Below, in pieces: positions 1 to 8,498 of a DNA stretch of 57,659 nucleotides (the stretch's first letter is position 1; each line of letters begins with the position of its first letter). Origin of the DNA: Hyphomicrobiales bacterium (GTDB taxonomy: Bacteria; Pseudomonadota; Alphaproteobacteria; Rhizobiales; Devosiaceae); contig UCAU01000053.1 of the NCBI GenBank assembly GCA_900470445.1, positions 1-57,659 on the forward strand, read 5' to 3'. The notes beneath the pieces are model-generated. The model worked only from the letters and a program-made list of their open reading frames with translations, did not search any database and was not told the origin of the DNA. Made by a program: the position numbers and the translations under genes.

Positions 1-2
1 GC

Positions 3-22
3 AAGCGCCGTGCGGCGCTTTT
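3..22 (+). terminator. Rho-independent terminator of an upstream gene
   Basis: An 8-base stem (AAGCGCCG / CGGCGCTT) with a 2-base loop is followed by a short T run. It most likely ends transcription of a gene to the left of the window and separates it from hslV. The T run is short, so strength is uncertain. Confidence 0.6.
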
Positions 23-86
23 GCACGCATTGCATTCGCGTTCATGTCACCTAAATATCACTCAACAGTTCTGGAGTACCTTCCCA

Positions 87-647
87 ATGAGTGACAGTAA
101 TTTCCCCGGGTGGCACGGGACGACGATCGTTTCCGTGCGCAAGGGCAATAAGGTCGTGGTGGCTGGCGATGGCCAGGTTTCCATGGGCCAGACGGTGATG
201 AAACACACCGCCAAGAAAGTCCGGCGCCTGGCCGGCGGCAAGGTGATCGGCGGCTTTGCCGGCTCCACCGCCGATGCCTTCACGCTGTTTGAGCGGCTCG
301 AAGCCAAGCTCGAGCAATATCCCGATCAATTGATGCGCGCCGCGGTCGAATTGGCCAAGGATTGGCGCACCGATCGCTATCTGCGCAAGCTGGAAGCCAT
401 GATGATCGTGGCCGACAAGACCGACACCTTGGTTTTGACCGGCACGGGCGACGTGCTCACCCCTGACCACGGCGTCATCGCCATTGGCTCGGGCGGTAAT
501 TACGCCCATTCGGCCGCTTTGGCCCTGCATCAGGCAACCGAACTCGATGCCGAGGACATTGCCCGCCGCGCCATGAAGATCGCCGAGGAAATCTGCGTCT
601 ACACCAATGGCAATGTGACGCTGGAAACCATCGAGCTCAACGCGTGA
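87..647 (+). CDS. hslV: ATP-dependent protease subunit HslV (ClpQ)
   Basis: Peptidase component of the cytoplasmic HslVU protease, a proteasome-beta-like threonine peptidase. The protein is 186 aa from the ATG at 87, which matches family length; a GGAG sits about 10 bases upstream. The open frame extends 22 codons further but that extension is not family-like. The catalytic threonine is T12 in GTTIVSVR, exposed after removal of the short propeptide, and GDGQVSMGQ follows at about 27-35. The 3' end overlaps the next gene by four bases (GTGA), and hslU follows one gene later, so the three are probably one translationally coupled operon. Confidence 0.96.
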   Translation: MSDSNFPGWHGTTIVSVRKGNKVVVAGDGQVSMGQTVMKHTAKKVRRLAGGKVIGGFAGSTADAFTLFERLEAKLEQYPDQLMRAAVELAKDWRTDRYLRKLEAMMIVADKTDTLVLTGTGDVLTPDHGVIAIGSGGNYAHSAALALHQATELDAEDIARRAMKIAEEICVYTNGNVTLETIELNA

Positions 648-1189
648 GCTATTCCATCCGCCAGCTGACCGGTGACGATGTCGAGGCCTACAGGGCCATC
701 CGGCTTGAGGCCTTGACCAATCATGCGGAATCCTACGGCACCTCGGCTGAGAGCTTCTCGGCGCGAAGCCTTGATGCCCTGATGGCGCAGATGGCGGCCA
801 TGGATTTCTTTGCCGTGGTTCTGCCCGGCGGTGACCTGGGCGGCATTGCCGTCTTCGGCATCGACGAAGAAGGCGAACGCGAACGGCATCGCGGCTGGCT
901 GATGCAGGTCTATGTGCGGCCTGCCTTGCGCGGCACCGGAGCTTCCAGAGCGTTGCTCGAGGCGGTGGTGGAACATGCGCGCCGCAAGGTTATCCAGCTG
1001 CACCTGATGGTGGGCGCGCACAACGCGCCGGCCATTCGGCTCTACCAGAAGGCGGGGTTCACCATTTACGGCACCGATCCCCGCTGCCTTTACGTGAACG
1101 GTCGATATATCGACGAACACATGATGGTGCGCTTCCTGGACCAAGATCCGGTTCAACAGCAAGGCGCCACGGAAAGTGACAAAAAGTGA
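644..1189 (+). CDS. GNAT family N-acetyltransferase inserted between hslV and hslU
   Basis: A 181 aa acetyltransferase of the GNAT fold. The acetyl-CoA binding motif A is visible at about 89-105 (VYVRP, then R-G-T-G-A-S), and motif B at 127-139 ([13 protein letters not shown]). The substrate is unknown. It starts with GTG at 644 overlapping the hslV stop, and its stop overlaps the hslU GTG start at 1186. The protein is therefore expressed with HslVU, but nothing shows that it acts on the protease. The family call is secure; the function is not. Confidence 0.88.
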   Translation: MSYSIRQLTGDDVEAYRAIRLEALTNHAESYGTSAESFSARSLDALMAQMAAMDFFAVVLPGGDLGGIAVFGIDEEGERERHRGWLMQVYVRPALRGTGASRALLEAVVEHARRKVIQLHLMVGAHNAPAIRLYQKAGFTIYGTDPRCLYVNGRYIDEHMMVRFLDQDPVQQQGATESDKK

Positions 1190-2496
1190 GTGAAACCAAT
1201 TTTTCCCCGCGTGAGATCGTTAGCGAACTCGATCGCAATATCGTCGGTCAGAAGGATGCCAAGCGCGCCGTGGCCGTGGCCTTGCGCAATCGCTGGCGCC
1301 GCCAGCAGCTGCCCCCCGAATTGCGGCGCGAGGTCAGCCCCAAGAATATCCTGATGATCGGGCCGACCGGCGTCGGCAAGACCGAGATTTCCCGCCGCCT
1401 GGCGCGCCTTGCCCAGGCTCCTTTCATCAAGGTTGAAGCCACCAAATTCACCGAAGTGGGCTATGTCGGCCGCGATGTGGAACAGATCATCCGCGATCTG
1501 GTGGAAGCCGGCATTGCCGTGCTGCGCGACAAGCGCCGCGCCGATGTGCAGGCCCAGGCCCATCACAATGCCGAAGAACGCGTGCTCGATGCACTGGTGG
1601 GCGGTTCGGCCGCGCCGTCAACCCGCGATAGCTTCCGCAAGAAACTGCGCGACAATGAGCTCGATGACAAGGAAATCGAGATCGAGATGACGCCCTCGAC
1701 TGGCACCGGCGGGTTTGAAATTCCCGGCATGCCCAATGGCGGCATCGGCATGATCAACCTTTCCGACATGTTCAAGCAGGCCATGGGCGGGCGCGGCGTC
1801 AAGCGCAAGATCAAGGTCAAGGACGCCTATGAGCCGTTGATCGCCGAAGAGGCCGACAAGCTGCTCGATCAGGAACAGCTCAAGGCGGAGGCCATCGAGC
1901 TGGTGGAAAATCACGGCATCGTCTTCATCGACGAGATCGACAAGGTCGCGGCCCGCGAGGGTGGCGTCTCCGGCGGTCCGTCCCGGGAAGGCGTGCAGCG
2001 CGATCTGCTGCCGCTGATCGAAGGCACGACCGTATCGACCAAATATGGCCCGGTCAGCACCGACCATATCCTGTTCATCGCCTCGGGCGCCTTCCATGTC
2101 TCCAAGCCCAGTGACCTCTTGCCCGAATTGCAGGGCCGCCTGCCGATCCGGGTCGAACTCAAGGCGCTGACGCGGGAGGATTTCATCCAGATCCTCTCCA
2201 GCACCGATGCGAGCCTGATCAAGCAATATGTGGCACTGATGGGCACGGAAGGGGTGACGCTCGACTTCACCCAGGACGCCATCGAGGCGATTGCCGATGC
2301 GGCCGTCAAGGTCAACAACTCGGTCGAAAATATCGGCGCCCGGCGCCTGCAGACCGTGATGGAACGGCTGGTCGAGGACATCTCCTTCGACGCGCCGGAC
2401 AAGCAGGGCCAGACGATCAAGATCGACGCTGCTTTTGTGGCGGAGAAGGTTGGGGTACTGGCAGCGGATACGGATCTGAGCAAGTTCGTGCTGTAG
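1186..2496 (+). CDS. hslU: HslU (ClpY) AAA+ unfoldase of the HslVU protease
   Basis: ATPase that unfolds substrates and feeds them into HslV. The 436 aa length is typical. The Walker A motif GPTGVGKT is at 59-66, the Walker B region is [10 protein letters not shown] at about 245, and the variable I domain lies between them. The C terminus ends in a hydrophobic SKFVL tail, as expected for insertion between HslV subunits. The start is GTG, overlapping the upstream acetyltransferase stop. It converges on the XRE gene on the other strand, separated by a hairpin. Confidence 0.97.
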   Translation: MSETNFSPREIVSELDRNIVGQKDAKRAVAVALRNRWRRQQLPPELRREVSPKNILMIGPTGVGKTEISRRLARLAQAPFIKVEATKFTEVGYVGRDVEQIIRDLVEAGIAVLRDKRRADVQAQAHHNAEERVLDALVGGSAAPSTRDSFRKKLRDNELDDKEIEIEMTPSTGTGGFEIPGMPNGGIGMINLSDMFKQAMGGRGVKRKIKVKDAYEPLIAEEADKLLDQEQLKAEAIELVENHGIVFIDEIDKVAAREGGVSGGPSREGVQRDLLPLIEGTTVSTKYGPVSTDHILFIASGAFHVSKPSDLLPELQGRLPIRVELKALTREDFIQILSSTDASLIKQYVALMGTEGVTLDFTQDAIEAIADAAVKVNNSVENIGARRLQTVMERLVEDISFDAPDKQGQTIKIDAAFVAEKVGVLAADTDLSKFVL

Positions 2497-2509
2497 GCGA
2501 TCGAAAGAG

Positions 2510-2537
2510 CGGGGAAGAAGGAGCTACTTCTTCCCCG
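2510..2537. terminator. Hairpin between convergent hslU and XRE genes
   Basis: A perfect 11-base stem (CGGGGAAGAAG / CTTCTTCCCCG) with a 6-base loop. It overlaps the last codons and stop of the XRE gene. No T run follows on either strand, so it is a bidirectional terminator-like structure rather than a canonical intrinsic terminator. Confidence 0.5.
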
Positions 2538-2889
2538 ACCGCCGCATGACCTCATTGGTCAAAAACCGCAAATCCTCGGGCTCGAGCTTGCCGATATCCT
2601 TGGCCAGCCGATTGGTCAGCTCGGTCGCCTCGGGCACCAGACCGCCGGTATCGATGGTGATCTTGGGGTCGCTCAGCTCAGCCAGGCGCTGCAATTCCTC
2701 GGCCTCGTCCCAGATCACGTTGAAAAACGTGATCATGCGGTGCAGCAGGAAGCCGGTCGGCTTGCCGCGCCGCCCATGCTCAAGCGCCGACAGATAGGCA
2801 CTGGACACGTTGAGCGCCGCAGCCATCTCCTTGAGCGAAATGCCGCGTTCTTCGCGCAGCGCCCGGATTTTCGCGCCAAGCGGGGTCAT
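2524..2889 (-). CDS. XRE-family helix-turn-helix transcriptional regulator
   Basis: A 121 aa Cro/C1-type regulator. The HTH spans about residues 5-45 (LGAKIRALREERG, then LKEMAAALNVSSAYLSALE). The remainder is a short alpha-helical C-terminal region. The start chosen is the ATG at 2889, whose ATGA overlaps the stop of the Smr gene. An in-frame start eight codons earlier is possible but would lengthen the overlap. Target genes are unknown. Co-transcription with the Smr gene is likely. Confidence 0.85.
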   Translation of the reverse strand: MTPLGAKIRALREERGISLKEMAAALNVSSAYLSALEHGRRGKPTGFLLHRMITFFNVIWDEAEELQRLAELSDPKITIDTGGLVPEATELTNRLAKDIGKLEPEDLRFLTNEVMRRSGKK

Positions 2890-3470
2890 GAGCGGCGCAG
2901 GCGCACATACCACGCCCCCTCTCCACCATGGCCGCGCGCCGCAATGCTCCAGCCGGAGACCAGTGGGGCCAGGCTCGGCTCATTGAGCCAGACCGGCAAC
3001 ATGGTGCGCAGCACGCCGCGCTCGCTCATGGCCGCGACATAATCATTGTCGGTTTTGAGGCCCTTTCCGGTGATCACCAGAATAGTACGGTCACCTCGGG
3101 CAAAGCGGGCTTGGATGAAGCGGTACAAAGCGCCGCGCGCCTCATTCTGGGTCATGCCATGCAGATCGATCGTGCCGTCGATCTCGATCCGGCCGCGCAC
3201 CACCTTCTTGCGCACCGAGGGTTCCACCGCTTTATCGGGCAGCGGTGTATTGGCCATGGGCGCCTGATAGGGCGGCAAAAACGCCTTGCGGGGCGGTTTG
3301 CGCGCCGGCGGTGGCTTGGGCAGTTCAGACTGGGGCTCGCCAACCGGCAGGGGCAGCGGGCCAGTGGCCATTTTCAGCAGGCCCTTGCGGCGCAGCGGAT
3401 CAACCGTGGCGGCAACAGCCGTCCACAGGTGAAAATCGTGCGGCAGGCGTTTGGAATCACGCTTGGACAT
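2886..3470 (-). CDS. Smr-domain protein
   Basis: 194 aa. The C-terminal half carries an Smr (small MutS-related) domain, seen as IDLHGMTQNEA followed by ILVITGKG. These domains have nicking-endonuclease or nucleic-acid binding activity in other proteins. The N-terminal half is basic and proline-rich (KPPPARKPPRKAF) and probably disordered. In many Rhizobiales this gene lies beside mltA and a Tim44-like gene. Here the Tim44-like gene is 28 bases upstream and no mltA is present between them. The physiological role is not established. Confidence 0.88.
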   Translation of the reverse strand: MSKRDSKRLPHDFHLWTAVAATVDPLRRKGLLKMATGPLPLPVGEPQSELPKPPPARKPPRKAFLPPYQAPMANTPLPDKAVEPSVRKKVVRGRIEIDGTIDLHGMTQNEARGALYRFIQARFARGDRTILVITGKGLKTDNDYVAAMSERGVLRTMLPVWLNEPSLAPLVSGWSIAARGHGGEGAWYVRLRRS

Positions 3471-3498
3471 GCAAGGTCACGCCTGCCGGACACTAAGA

Positions 3499-4215
3499 TC
3501 AATCGAGCTGGCTGGTGGAAGTGACTTTCCAATTGGGATCGCGCGATTTGGGATTGCGCGCAAAGGTCCATTCATCGGCCACGGTCTGCACCTGATCGGC
3601 ATTGCCTTCGATCAGATTGGCATCCTTGTCGCGGGTAGCCGACACCACTTCGGCATGGAAACGTACCGTGATCAGGATATTCTTCTTGTCGTATTCGGCT
3701 TCCGAGATTTCCACCTTGGGCAGGCCGACAAAGGTAAAATCGACGGTCTGGCCGGCTGCCTCTCGGTCGGCAATGACGCGCTGGAAGCCGTCGAACACAT
3801 CTTTTTCAAGCAGGTTCTTGAGCGTGGTGCGATCGCCCGAGGCAAAGGCGGTGACGATCATCTCATAGGCCTGCTTGGCGCCGTCGAGGAAGGATTTGGG
3901 CGAGAAGGTCGGGTCGGCCTCGACCACCTGGCGCAGGCCGGTGGCGAGATCGGCATCGCCATGGGAGAGCTGTTCGATCTCCGCCTCGGTCTTGCGGGCA
4001 CGGCGCTCATCGTCGAGATCGGGGGCTGCTGCCGTGGGCCGGGGGCGCATGGGCACAACCGTATCGTCGGTGGCTGGCGCGTCGGCGGGTTTGCGCCGTT
4101 CGACCGGCGGGCGTTCATTTCCCGTACGGGTGCCCAGCACGGAGCGCAATCTGAACAGGACGAACACCGCGACAGCGATGACGATGAGGGTCGGAAGATC
4201 TAGAAATTCGGCCAT
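3499..4215 (-). CDS. Tim44-like domain membrane protein
   Basis: 238 aa from the ATG at 4215. One N-terminal transmembrane segment is visible at about 6-23 (LDLPTLIVIAVAVFVLF), then a charged linker, then a Tim44-like domain over about 95-235. Members in alphaproteobacteria are inner-membrane anchored. The family relates to mitochondrial Tim44 and may scaffold membrane protein complexes, but the bacterial role is unsettled. It is divergent from fxsA and secB, whose order with this gene is conserved in Rhizobiales. A longer frame reaches 4299 but adds a non-membrane leader. Confidence 0.82.
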   Translation of the reverse strand: MAEFLDLPTLIVIAVAVFVLFRLRSVLGTRTGNERPPVERRKPADAPATDDTVVPMRPRPTAAAPDLDDERRARKTEAEIEQLSHGDADLATGLRQVVEADPTFSPKSFLDGAKQAYEMIVTAFASGDRTTLKNLLEKDVFDGFQRVIADREAAGQTVDFTFVGLPKVEISEAEYDKKNILITVRFHAEVVSATRDKDANLIEGNADQVQTVADEWTFARNPKSRDPNWKVTSTSQLD

Positions 4216-4383
4216 CAATGGGTACCTTGCGCAAGACGCATCGGAAAATCGACACGGGTGACGCTCGCTGAGCGCGGATATTGGCCTATATATAGGCAAA
4301 GCCTCACCTCAAAACCAGTTCACGATGGGGCGAGTTGCAATTTGCCGCGGCGTGACGCGGTTTTACCGGAAGGATGTCCGCCT

Positions 4384-4839
4384 TTGGCTCGTTTTTTCGC
4401 CCTGGCTCTGCTGTTGCTGCCGATTGTGGAAATCGCCCTGTTCATCAAGGTGGGGCAGACCATCGGTCTGTTCCCCACTCTGGCGCTGGTGATCGCAGCG
4501 GCTGTGTTCGGCGCCATGCTGCTGCGCCAGCAAGGCTTGAGCGTGGTCAATCAATTGCGCGGCAATATCAGCGCCGGCCAATTGCCGGCCCGCACCATTG
4601 CCGACACGATGATGATCGGGCTGGCCGGGCTGATGCTGATCCTGCCGGGCTTTCTCACCGATATCCTGGCTTTGGCGCTCTTGCTGCCGCCGGTGCGTGG
4701 CTGGATTTATGATGCTCTGGCCAGTCGCGTCACCGTGGTCGAGACGGCCAGTTATCGGAGCCAACGCGATCCGCAAGACGGCCGCATTCACGGCCCGGGC
4801 ACCATTGATCTGGATGAAGAAGACTATCGGCCGAAATGA
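4384..4839 (+). CDS. fxsA: FxsA family membrane protein
   Basis: 151 aa small integral membrane protein of the FxsA family. In E. coli, FxsA overproduction relieves F-plasmid exclusion of phage T7; its normal role is unclear. Hydrophobic segments occupy about residues 4-20, 25-43 and 78-105, and the tail is acidic and hydrophilic. I chose the TTG at 4384 because GGAAGG lies about 10 bases upstream and the family motif LARFFALALLLLPIVEI starts there. The open frame runs upstream to 4258, but that part is not family-like. Confidence 0.85.
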   Translation: MARFFALALLLLPIVEIALFIKVGQTIGLFPTLALVIAAAVFGAMLLRQQGLSVVNQLRGNISAGQLPARTIADTMMIGLAGLMLILPGFLTDILALALLLPPVRGWIYDALASRVTVVETASYRSQRDPQDGRIHGPGTIDLDEEDYRPK

Positions 4840-4922
4840 CGCCGGAGCGGGCGCTGCGCTTGTGGCACAGGGCCAAAGATGCTAGCCACCCCGGCAACGA
4901 TATTGCCGCAAAGGACTAGAGA

Positions 4923-5444
4923 ATGGCTGACGAGAACCAGGGCGCTGCAGCACCCCAGGCCAGCAATTTGCCCTCCATGAACTTGGTGGGTCAGTATATT
5001 CGCGACCTCTCCTTCGAAAATCCCGGCGCGCCGGGCTCGATCATGGCCGGGGGCGGCAATCCGGCCTTCAACGTGTCGATCTCGGTCGGCGTCAAGAAGC
5101 AGGCCGATGACGTCTATGCCGTCGAGTTGACGCTGAACGCCAAGGCCAACCGCGAAACAGTCGTGCTGTTCAATGTCGAGCTGGTCTATGGCGGGGTGTT
5201 CCGCCTCAAGAACGTGCCCGAAGCCCAGCTCAGCCAGCTTTTGATGATCGAATGCCCGCGCCTGATCTTCCCGTTTGCCCGTCAGGTGCTGGCCAGCGTC
5301 ACCCAGCAGGGCGGTTTCCCGCCGCTGATGATGGAGCCGGTCGATTTCGCTGCCATCTATCGCCAGAACCTGGCCCAGCTCGCCGCCAAGCAGGGCGCAG
5401 CTCCGCTGACCGCCGCCAATGCCGAGACCGACAAGCCAAATTGA
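4923..5444 (+). CDS. secB: Protein-export chaperone SecB
   Basis: 173 aa cytoplasmic chaperone that keeps preproteins unfolded and delivers them to SecA. The conserved region QYIRDLSFENPGAP is at about residues 20-33, and the central beta-sheet core (VYAVELTLNAKA, then LLMIECPRLIFPFAR) follows. Like other alphaproteobacterial SecB proteins it is slightly longer than E. coli SecB (155 aa). It lies 83 bases after fxsA on the same strand and ends at a bidirectional terminator shared with dnaQ. Confidence 0.96.
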   Translation: MADENQGAAAPQASNLPSMNLVGQYIRDLSFENPGAPGSIMAGGGNPAFNVSISVGVKKQADDVYAVELTLNAKANRETVVLFNVELVYGGVFRLKNVPEAQLSQLLMIECPRLIFPFARQVLASVTQQGGFPPLMMEPVDFAAIYRQNLAQLAAKQGAAPLTAANAETDKPN

Positions 5445-5473
5445 TTTTGGCCGTTTTAGTTCTGTGATGAAGC

Positions 5474-5502
5474 AAACCCCGGATCCATGGTCCGGGGTTT
5501 TT
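5474..5502. terminator. Bidirectional Rho-independent terminator, secB / dnaQ
   Basis: A 10-base stem (AAACCCCGGA / TCCGGGGTTT) with a 7-base loop and flanking T (plus) and A (minus) runs. It ends secB on the plus strand. On the minus strand it directly abuts the dnaQ stop codon at 5503. Confidence 0.88.
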
Positions 5503-6216
5503 CTATTCGGCGGCGGCCACTTCGCTGTCGTATTGCGCCCAGAGCGAATCGGGGCCCAGCTTGGCCACCATGGCGGCATGCGCGGCACGCTCGGCCTCGG
5601 TAATCTTGCGCACCAGCGGCACCGGCCGTGGCGCCACATCGGCGCGGGCGGCAATGGCGTCGGCGCCCGAGACGCGGTTTTCCGCGATCAGCGCCAGGCT
5701 CACCTGCTTACCACCGATCAGCTCGAGATAGACCTCGGCTAGGATCTCGCTATCGAGCAGAGCGCCATGCAGGGTGCGGCGGGAATTGTCGATGCCATAG
5801 AGCTTGCACAAGGCATCCAGGCTCACCCGCGAGCCGGGATGCTTGGCCCGCGCTACCATGACCGTATCGATCACTTCATTGGCCAGGATCGGCCGGCCGG
5901 CCTTTTTCAGCTCGGCATTGAGAAAGCCGATATCGAAGGCCGCATTATGGATGATCAGCTTGGCGTCGCCGATGAAATCGAGAAAGTCGCCGGCCACCGC
6001 CGAAAAGAGCGGCTTATCGGAGAGGAATTCTTCGGACAGGCCATGCACCCGGAAGGCCTCTTCGGGCATGGAGCGCTGCGGATTGATATAGACGTGATAG
6101 TGCCGGCCCGAGGGGATGTGGTTGATCAGCTCGACGCAGCCGATTTCCACCAGCCGATCGCCATCGGCGGGCGACAGGCCCGTGGTTTCGGTATCGAGCA
6201 CGATCTCGCGGTTCAT
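5503..6216 (-). CDS. dnaQ: DNA polymerase III epsilon subunit (proofreading exonuclease)
   Basis: 237 aa DEDDh 3'-5' exonuclease, the proofreader of the replicative polymerase. Exo I carries D8 and E10 in LDTETTGL. Exo II is near HNAAFDIGFL, and Exo III is seen as H-x4-D in LHGALLDSE at about 150. The C-terminal tail after about residue 180 should bind the polymerase alpha subunit. It is the last gene of a maf-aroE-coaE-dnaQ set whose members overlap or abut. Confidence 0.95.
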   Translation of the reverse strand: MNREIVLDTETTGLSPADGDRLVEIGCVELINHIPSGRHYHVYINPQRSMPEEAFRVHGLSEEFLSDKPLFSAVAGDFLDFIGDAKLIIHNAAFDIGFLNAELKKAGRPILANEVIDTVMVARAKHPGSRVSLDALCKLYGIDNSRRTLHGALLDSEILAEVYLELIGGKQVSLALIAENRVSGADAIAARADVAPRPVPLVRKITEAERAAHAAMVAKLGPDSLWAQYDSEVAAAE

Positions 6217-6809
6217 TCTTTTGGCCCTTTGGCGCGAATAGCGGCGACCAGCGCGGCGACCTCTTTTTGGGTCTGGGCGACGGAGCTGCCGGTATCGAAG
6301 AGATAGGTGGCGCGTCTCTTCTTTTCGGCCTGGGGAGTCTGGCGGGCAAGGATGGTGTTGAGCTTTTCCACGGACATCCCCGGCCGCGCCAGCGCCCGCT
6401 CGCGCTGGATAGCCTCATCGACAAAGGTCACGGCGATGGCGTCAAAGCCATAATCATGGCCGCTCTCGAACAGCAACGGCACTTCCACCACCGCCAGCGC
6501 GTGGCCCTGGGTCTCGGCCGTGTCGAGAAATTGCGCGATGCGGGCGCGGACCAAAGGGTGCACCACAGCTTCGAGCCGCTTGAAGCCGGCGGGGTCTTCA
6601 CCCAGTTTCTTGGAGAGCAGAGCACGGTCGATGCGGCCGTCATGGGTGACGCCGGGAAAGAGAGCCTCGACCGGCGCTACGGCCTCGCCCTCATAGAGTT
6701 CGGCCACGGCGGTATCGGCGGAAAAGACCGGCACGCCCAGGTCGGCAAAGGCCTTGAGCACCGTCGATTTTCCGGTGGCAATCGATCCGGTAATTCCGAT
6801 GCGCCACAT
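6213..6809 (-). CDS. coaE: Dephospho-CoA kinase
   Basis: Last enzyme of coenzyme A synthesis: phosphorylates dephospho-CoA with ATP. 198 aa from the ATG at 6809, with a P-loop at 8-16 (GSIATGKST) and typical CoaE motifs (HPLVRARI, VVEVPLLFESG). GGAG lies 8 bases before that ATG. A TTG two codons upstream, overlapping the aroE stop, is an alternative start. Its stop overlaps the dnaQ start by four bases. Confidence 0.95.
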   Translation of the reverse strand: MWRIGITGSIATGKSTVLKAFADLGVPVFSADTAVAELYEGEAVAPVEALFPGVTHDGRIDRALLSKKLGEDPAGFKRLEAVVHPLVRARIAQFLDTAETQGHALAVVEVPLLFESGHDYGFDAIAVTFVDEAIQRERALARPGMSVEKLNTILARQTPQAEKKRRATYLFDTGSSVAQTQKEVAALVAAIRAKGPKE

Positions 6810-6811
6810 GC

Positions 6812-7639
6812 TCAATGCTCCAGCGTGGCTTCGATCCTGGTGCGCAAATCTTTTGTCACAAGAGGTCGAATGCCGAACCAGGCTTCGAATCCCGGCACGG
6901 CTTGATGCAGCAGCATGCCCAGCCCATCGACTATTCGCAAGCCGCGCGCCTTGGCATCGGCCAGCAACGGGGTCACCAGCGGCGCATAGACAATGTCGGT
7001 GACCAGCGTATCCGACGGGAGCAGATCGAGATCAAAGCCCTCAAAGCGGCTGCCATGCATGCCGATAGAGGTGGTGTTGACGACGAGCCCCGCCGTGGGC
7101 GCCGCGGCATTAAAATCAGCCAATCCGCCCGTGCTGATATCACCGCCAATTTCTCTGGCCAGACGGTCCGCCGTGGCCCTTGTGCGGTTAAGCAGAACAA
7201 CAGGAACGCCACGGCTTTTAAGCGCCACCAGAATAGCTCGTGCCGCGCCGCCGGCACCCAGCACAATGGCGGTGCTTTTTCCCGCGGACCAATCGGGCGC
7301 CCCCGCATCGAGATTGCCCAGAAAACCTAGATAGTCGGTATTGGTGCCATGCACCTTGCCGTCCCGCGCCACCAAAGTGTTAACGGCACCAATGGTCCTG
7401 GCCAGCGGATCGACACTGTCACAGAGGGCAAAAACCGCTTCCTTGTGTGGAATGGTGACATTGCCGCCGGCAAATTCACCCGCCCCCAGCCGCTCGAAAA
7501 AGCCGGGCAGTTCGGCCGGGGCGACGTCGATGGCCTCATAGCTGCCGTCGATGCCGTGTTCGGCGATCCAGGTGCCATGAATCAAGGGCGAGCGCGAATG
7601 GGCGATGGGATGCCCGATAACAAAGGCTTTGATGGTCAC
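6812..7639 (-). CDS. aroE: Shikimate dehydrogenase
   Basis: 275 aa NADP-dependent enzyme of the shikimate (aromatic amino acid) pathway, converting 3-dehydroshikimate to shikimate. The substrate-binding segment PIAHSRSPLIH is near residue 11. The catalytic lysine lies in NVTIPHKEAV at about 66. The nucleotide-binding loop is GAGGAARAI at about 129. It starts with GTG at 7639, overlapping the maf stop by four bases. Confidence 0.95.
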   Translation of the reverse strand: MTIKAFVIGHPIAHSRSPLIHGTWIAEHGIDGSYEAIDVAPAELPGFFERLGAGEFAGGNVTIPHKEAVFALCDSVDPLARTIGAVNTLVARDGKVHGTNTDYLGFLGNLDAGAPDWSAGKSTAIVLGAGGAARAILVALKSRGVPVVLLNRTRATADRLAREIGGDISTGGLADFNAAAPTAGLVVNTTSIGMHGSRFEGFDLDLLPSDTLVTDIVYAPLVTPLLADAKARGLRIVDGLGMLLHQAVPGFEAWFGIRPLVTKDLRTRIEATLEH

Positions 7640-8244
7640 GCTGATGGCTTTCCGGCCAGAAGTTCGGGCGCAATGGCGCGCAAAGCCGCCAGGAGCGGCA
7701 GAAGCGGCAGGCCCAGAATAGTGAAATAATCGCCGGTCACGGTTTCGAACAGCCGGATGGACGGGCCTTCGAGCCGATAGCCGCCCACCGAATTGAGCGC
7801 CGCGGGACCTTCGCGGTCCAGAATATCCTCGCGCTCCTCGGCGGAGAAATCGCGCATGGTGAGCTCGGCCGTTTGCAGATCAGACCATAACACCGCGCCA
7901 TCACGCACCAAAGTCACCGCGGCATGGAGGCGATGGGTCTTGGCCTTGAGGTGATCGAGCTGGGCGGCGGCGGCGGCACGATCGGCCGGCTTGTGCAAAA
8001 GCTCGGTGCCCAGCGCGAGGGTCTGATCGGCCCCGATCACAAAGGCGCCCGCGTTCGCATTTGAGACCGCTTCGGCCTTCTTTTGCGCCAGCAGCAAAGC
8101 CACGTCGCGAGCATCGGCGCCATTGGCCAAAGCCGCGGTTTCAATGGCCCGTTCGTCAATGGCGGCGGGTTGGGTCGAAAACCGCAAACCGGCTTGTTGC
8201 AGCAGGGTTTTTCGCGTCTGGCTCTGGGAGGCTAGGATCAGCAT
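7636..8244 (-). CDS. maf: Maf-family nucleotide pyrophosphatase
   Basis: 202 aa Maf/HAM1-like protein. Family members hydrolyse non-canonical or canonical nucleoside triphosphates and have been linked to septum formation. The N-terminal ASQSQTRKTLLQQAG and central VIGADQTLAL are characteristic. It is the first gene of the four-gene minus-strand operon and begins directly at the edge of the candidate origin region. Which nucleotide it prefers (YhdE- or YceF-like) cannot be decided by eye. Confidence 0.9.
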   Translation of the reverse strand: MLILASQSQTRKTLLQQAGLRFSTQPAAIDERAIETAALANGADARDVALLLAQKKAEAVSNANAGAFVIGADQTLALGTELLHKPADRAAAAAQLDHLKAKTHRLHAAVTLVRDGAVLWSDLQTAELTMRDFSAEEREDILDREGPAALNSVGGYRLEGPSIRLFETVTGDYFTILGLPLLPLLAALRAIAPELLAGKPSA

Positions 8245-8253
8245 GGGCCCATG

Positions 8254-8274
8254 TTTTCCACACTGTCATCCACA
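8254..8274 (+). promoter_or_regulatory. Two DnaA-box-like sites in tandem
   Basis: TTTTCCACA at 8254-8262 matches the relaxed consensus TTWTNCACA exactly. TCATCCACA at 8266-8274 differs from TTATCCACA at one position. They face the same way, 12 bases apart, and start 10 bases upstream of the maf start codon. A further degenerate copy may lie on the minus strand near 8398-8406. Confidence 0.55.
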
Positions 8275-8437
8275 GCTCAAGCCTTCCCTGTGATAATGAC
8301 TCATGGTTTTGGCTCGGGGCCAAACTTGTTCGACTTGGTAAATTAAACATTAACAGTTGGACTCGGGAGGAGGGTCCACGAGGGCTATGGATAGCTCTGG
8401 GGAAAACCCGTCTGGGGCACTGTCGTTCTATCAAGCG

Positions 8438-8476
8438 GATTCGCACAGGCGGAATCGAATCGTTGACTCGGGACTC
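8438..8476. promoter_or_regulatory. Cluster of five GANTC (CcrM) methylation sites
   Basis: GATTC or GAATC or GACTC begins at 8438, 8452, 8457, 8465 and 8472. Four more occur in the same gap, at 8298, 8360, 8537 and 8651. GANTC is the target of the cell-cycle methyltransferase CcrM in alphaproteobacteria, so this DNA would change between fully and hemi-methylated states when the fork passes. Confidence 0.75.
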
Positions 8477-8482
8477 AGGTTC

Positions 8483-8498
8483 TTAACGCCACGTTAAC
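8483..8498 (+). promoter_or_regulatory. CtrA binding site, full consensus
   Basis: TTAACGCCACGTTAAC reads TTAA-N7-TTAAC, an exact match to the CtrA full site. A second, degenerate copy (TTAA-N7-TAAA) lies on the minus strand at about 8501-8515. In Caulobacter, CtrA binding to such sites silences the origin. The binding itself is inferred. Confidence 0.68.

Noticed and set aside
21..86. N-terminal extension of hslV from position 21
   Set aside because: It begins inside the terminator and would move the catalytic threonine away from the usual short propeptide.
8156..8446. A short minus-strand open frame crossing the maf start and the gap
   Set aside because: No family features, overlaps the real maf start, and covers the DnaA-like sites.
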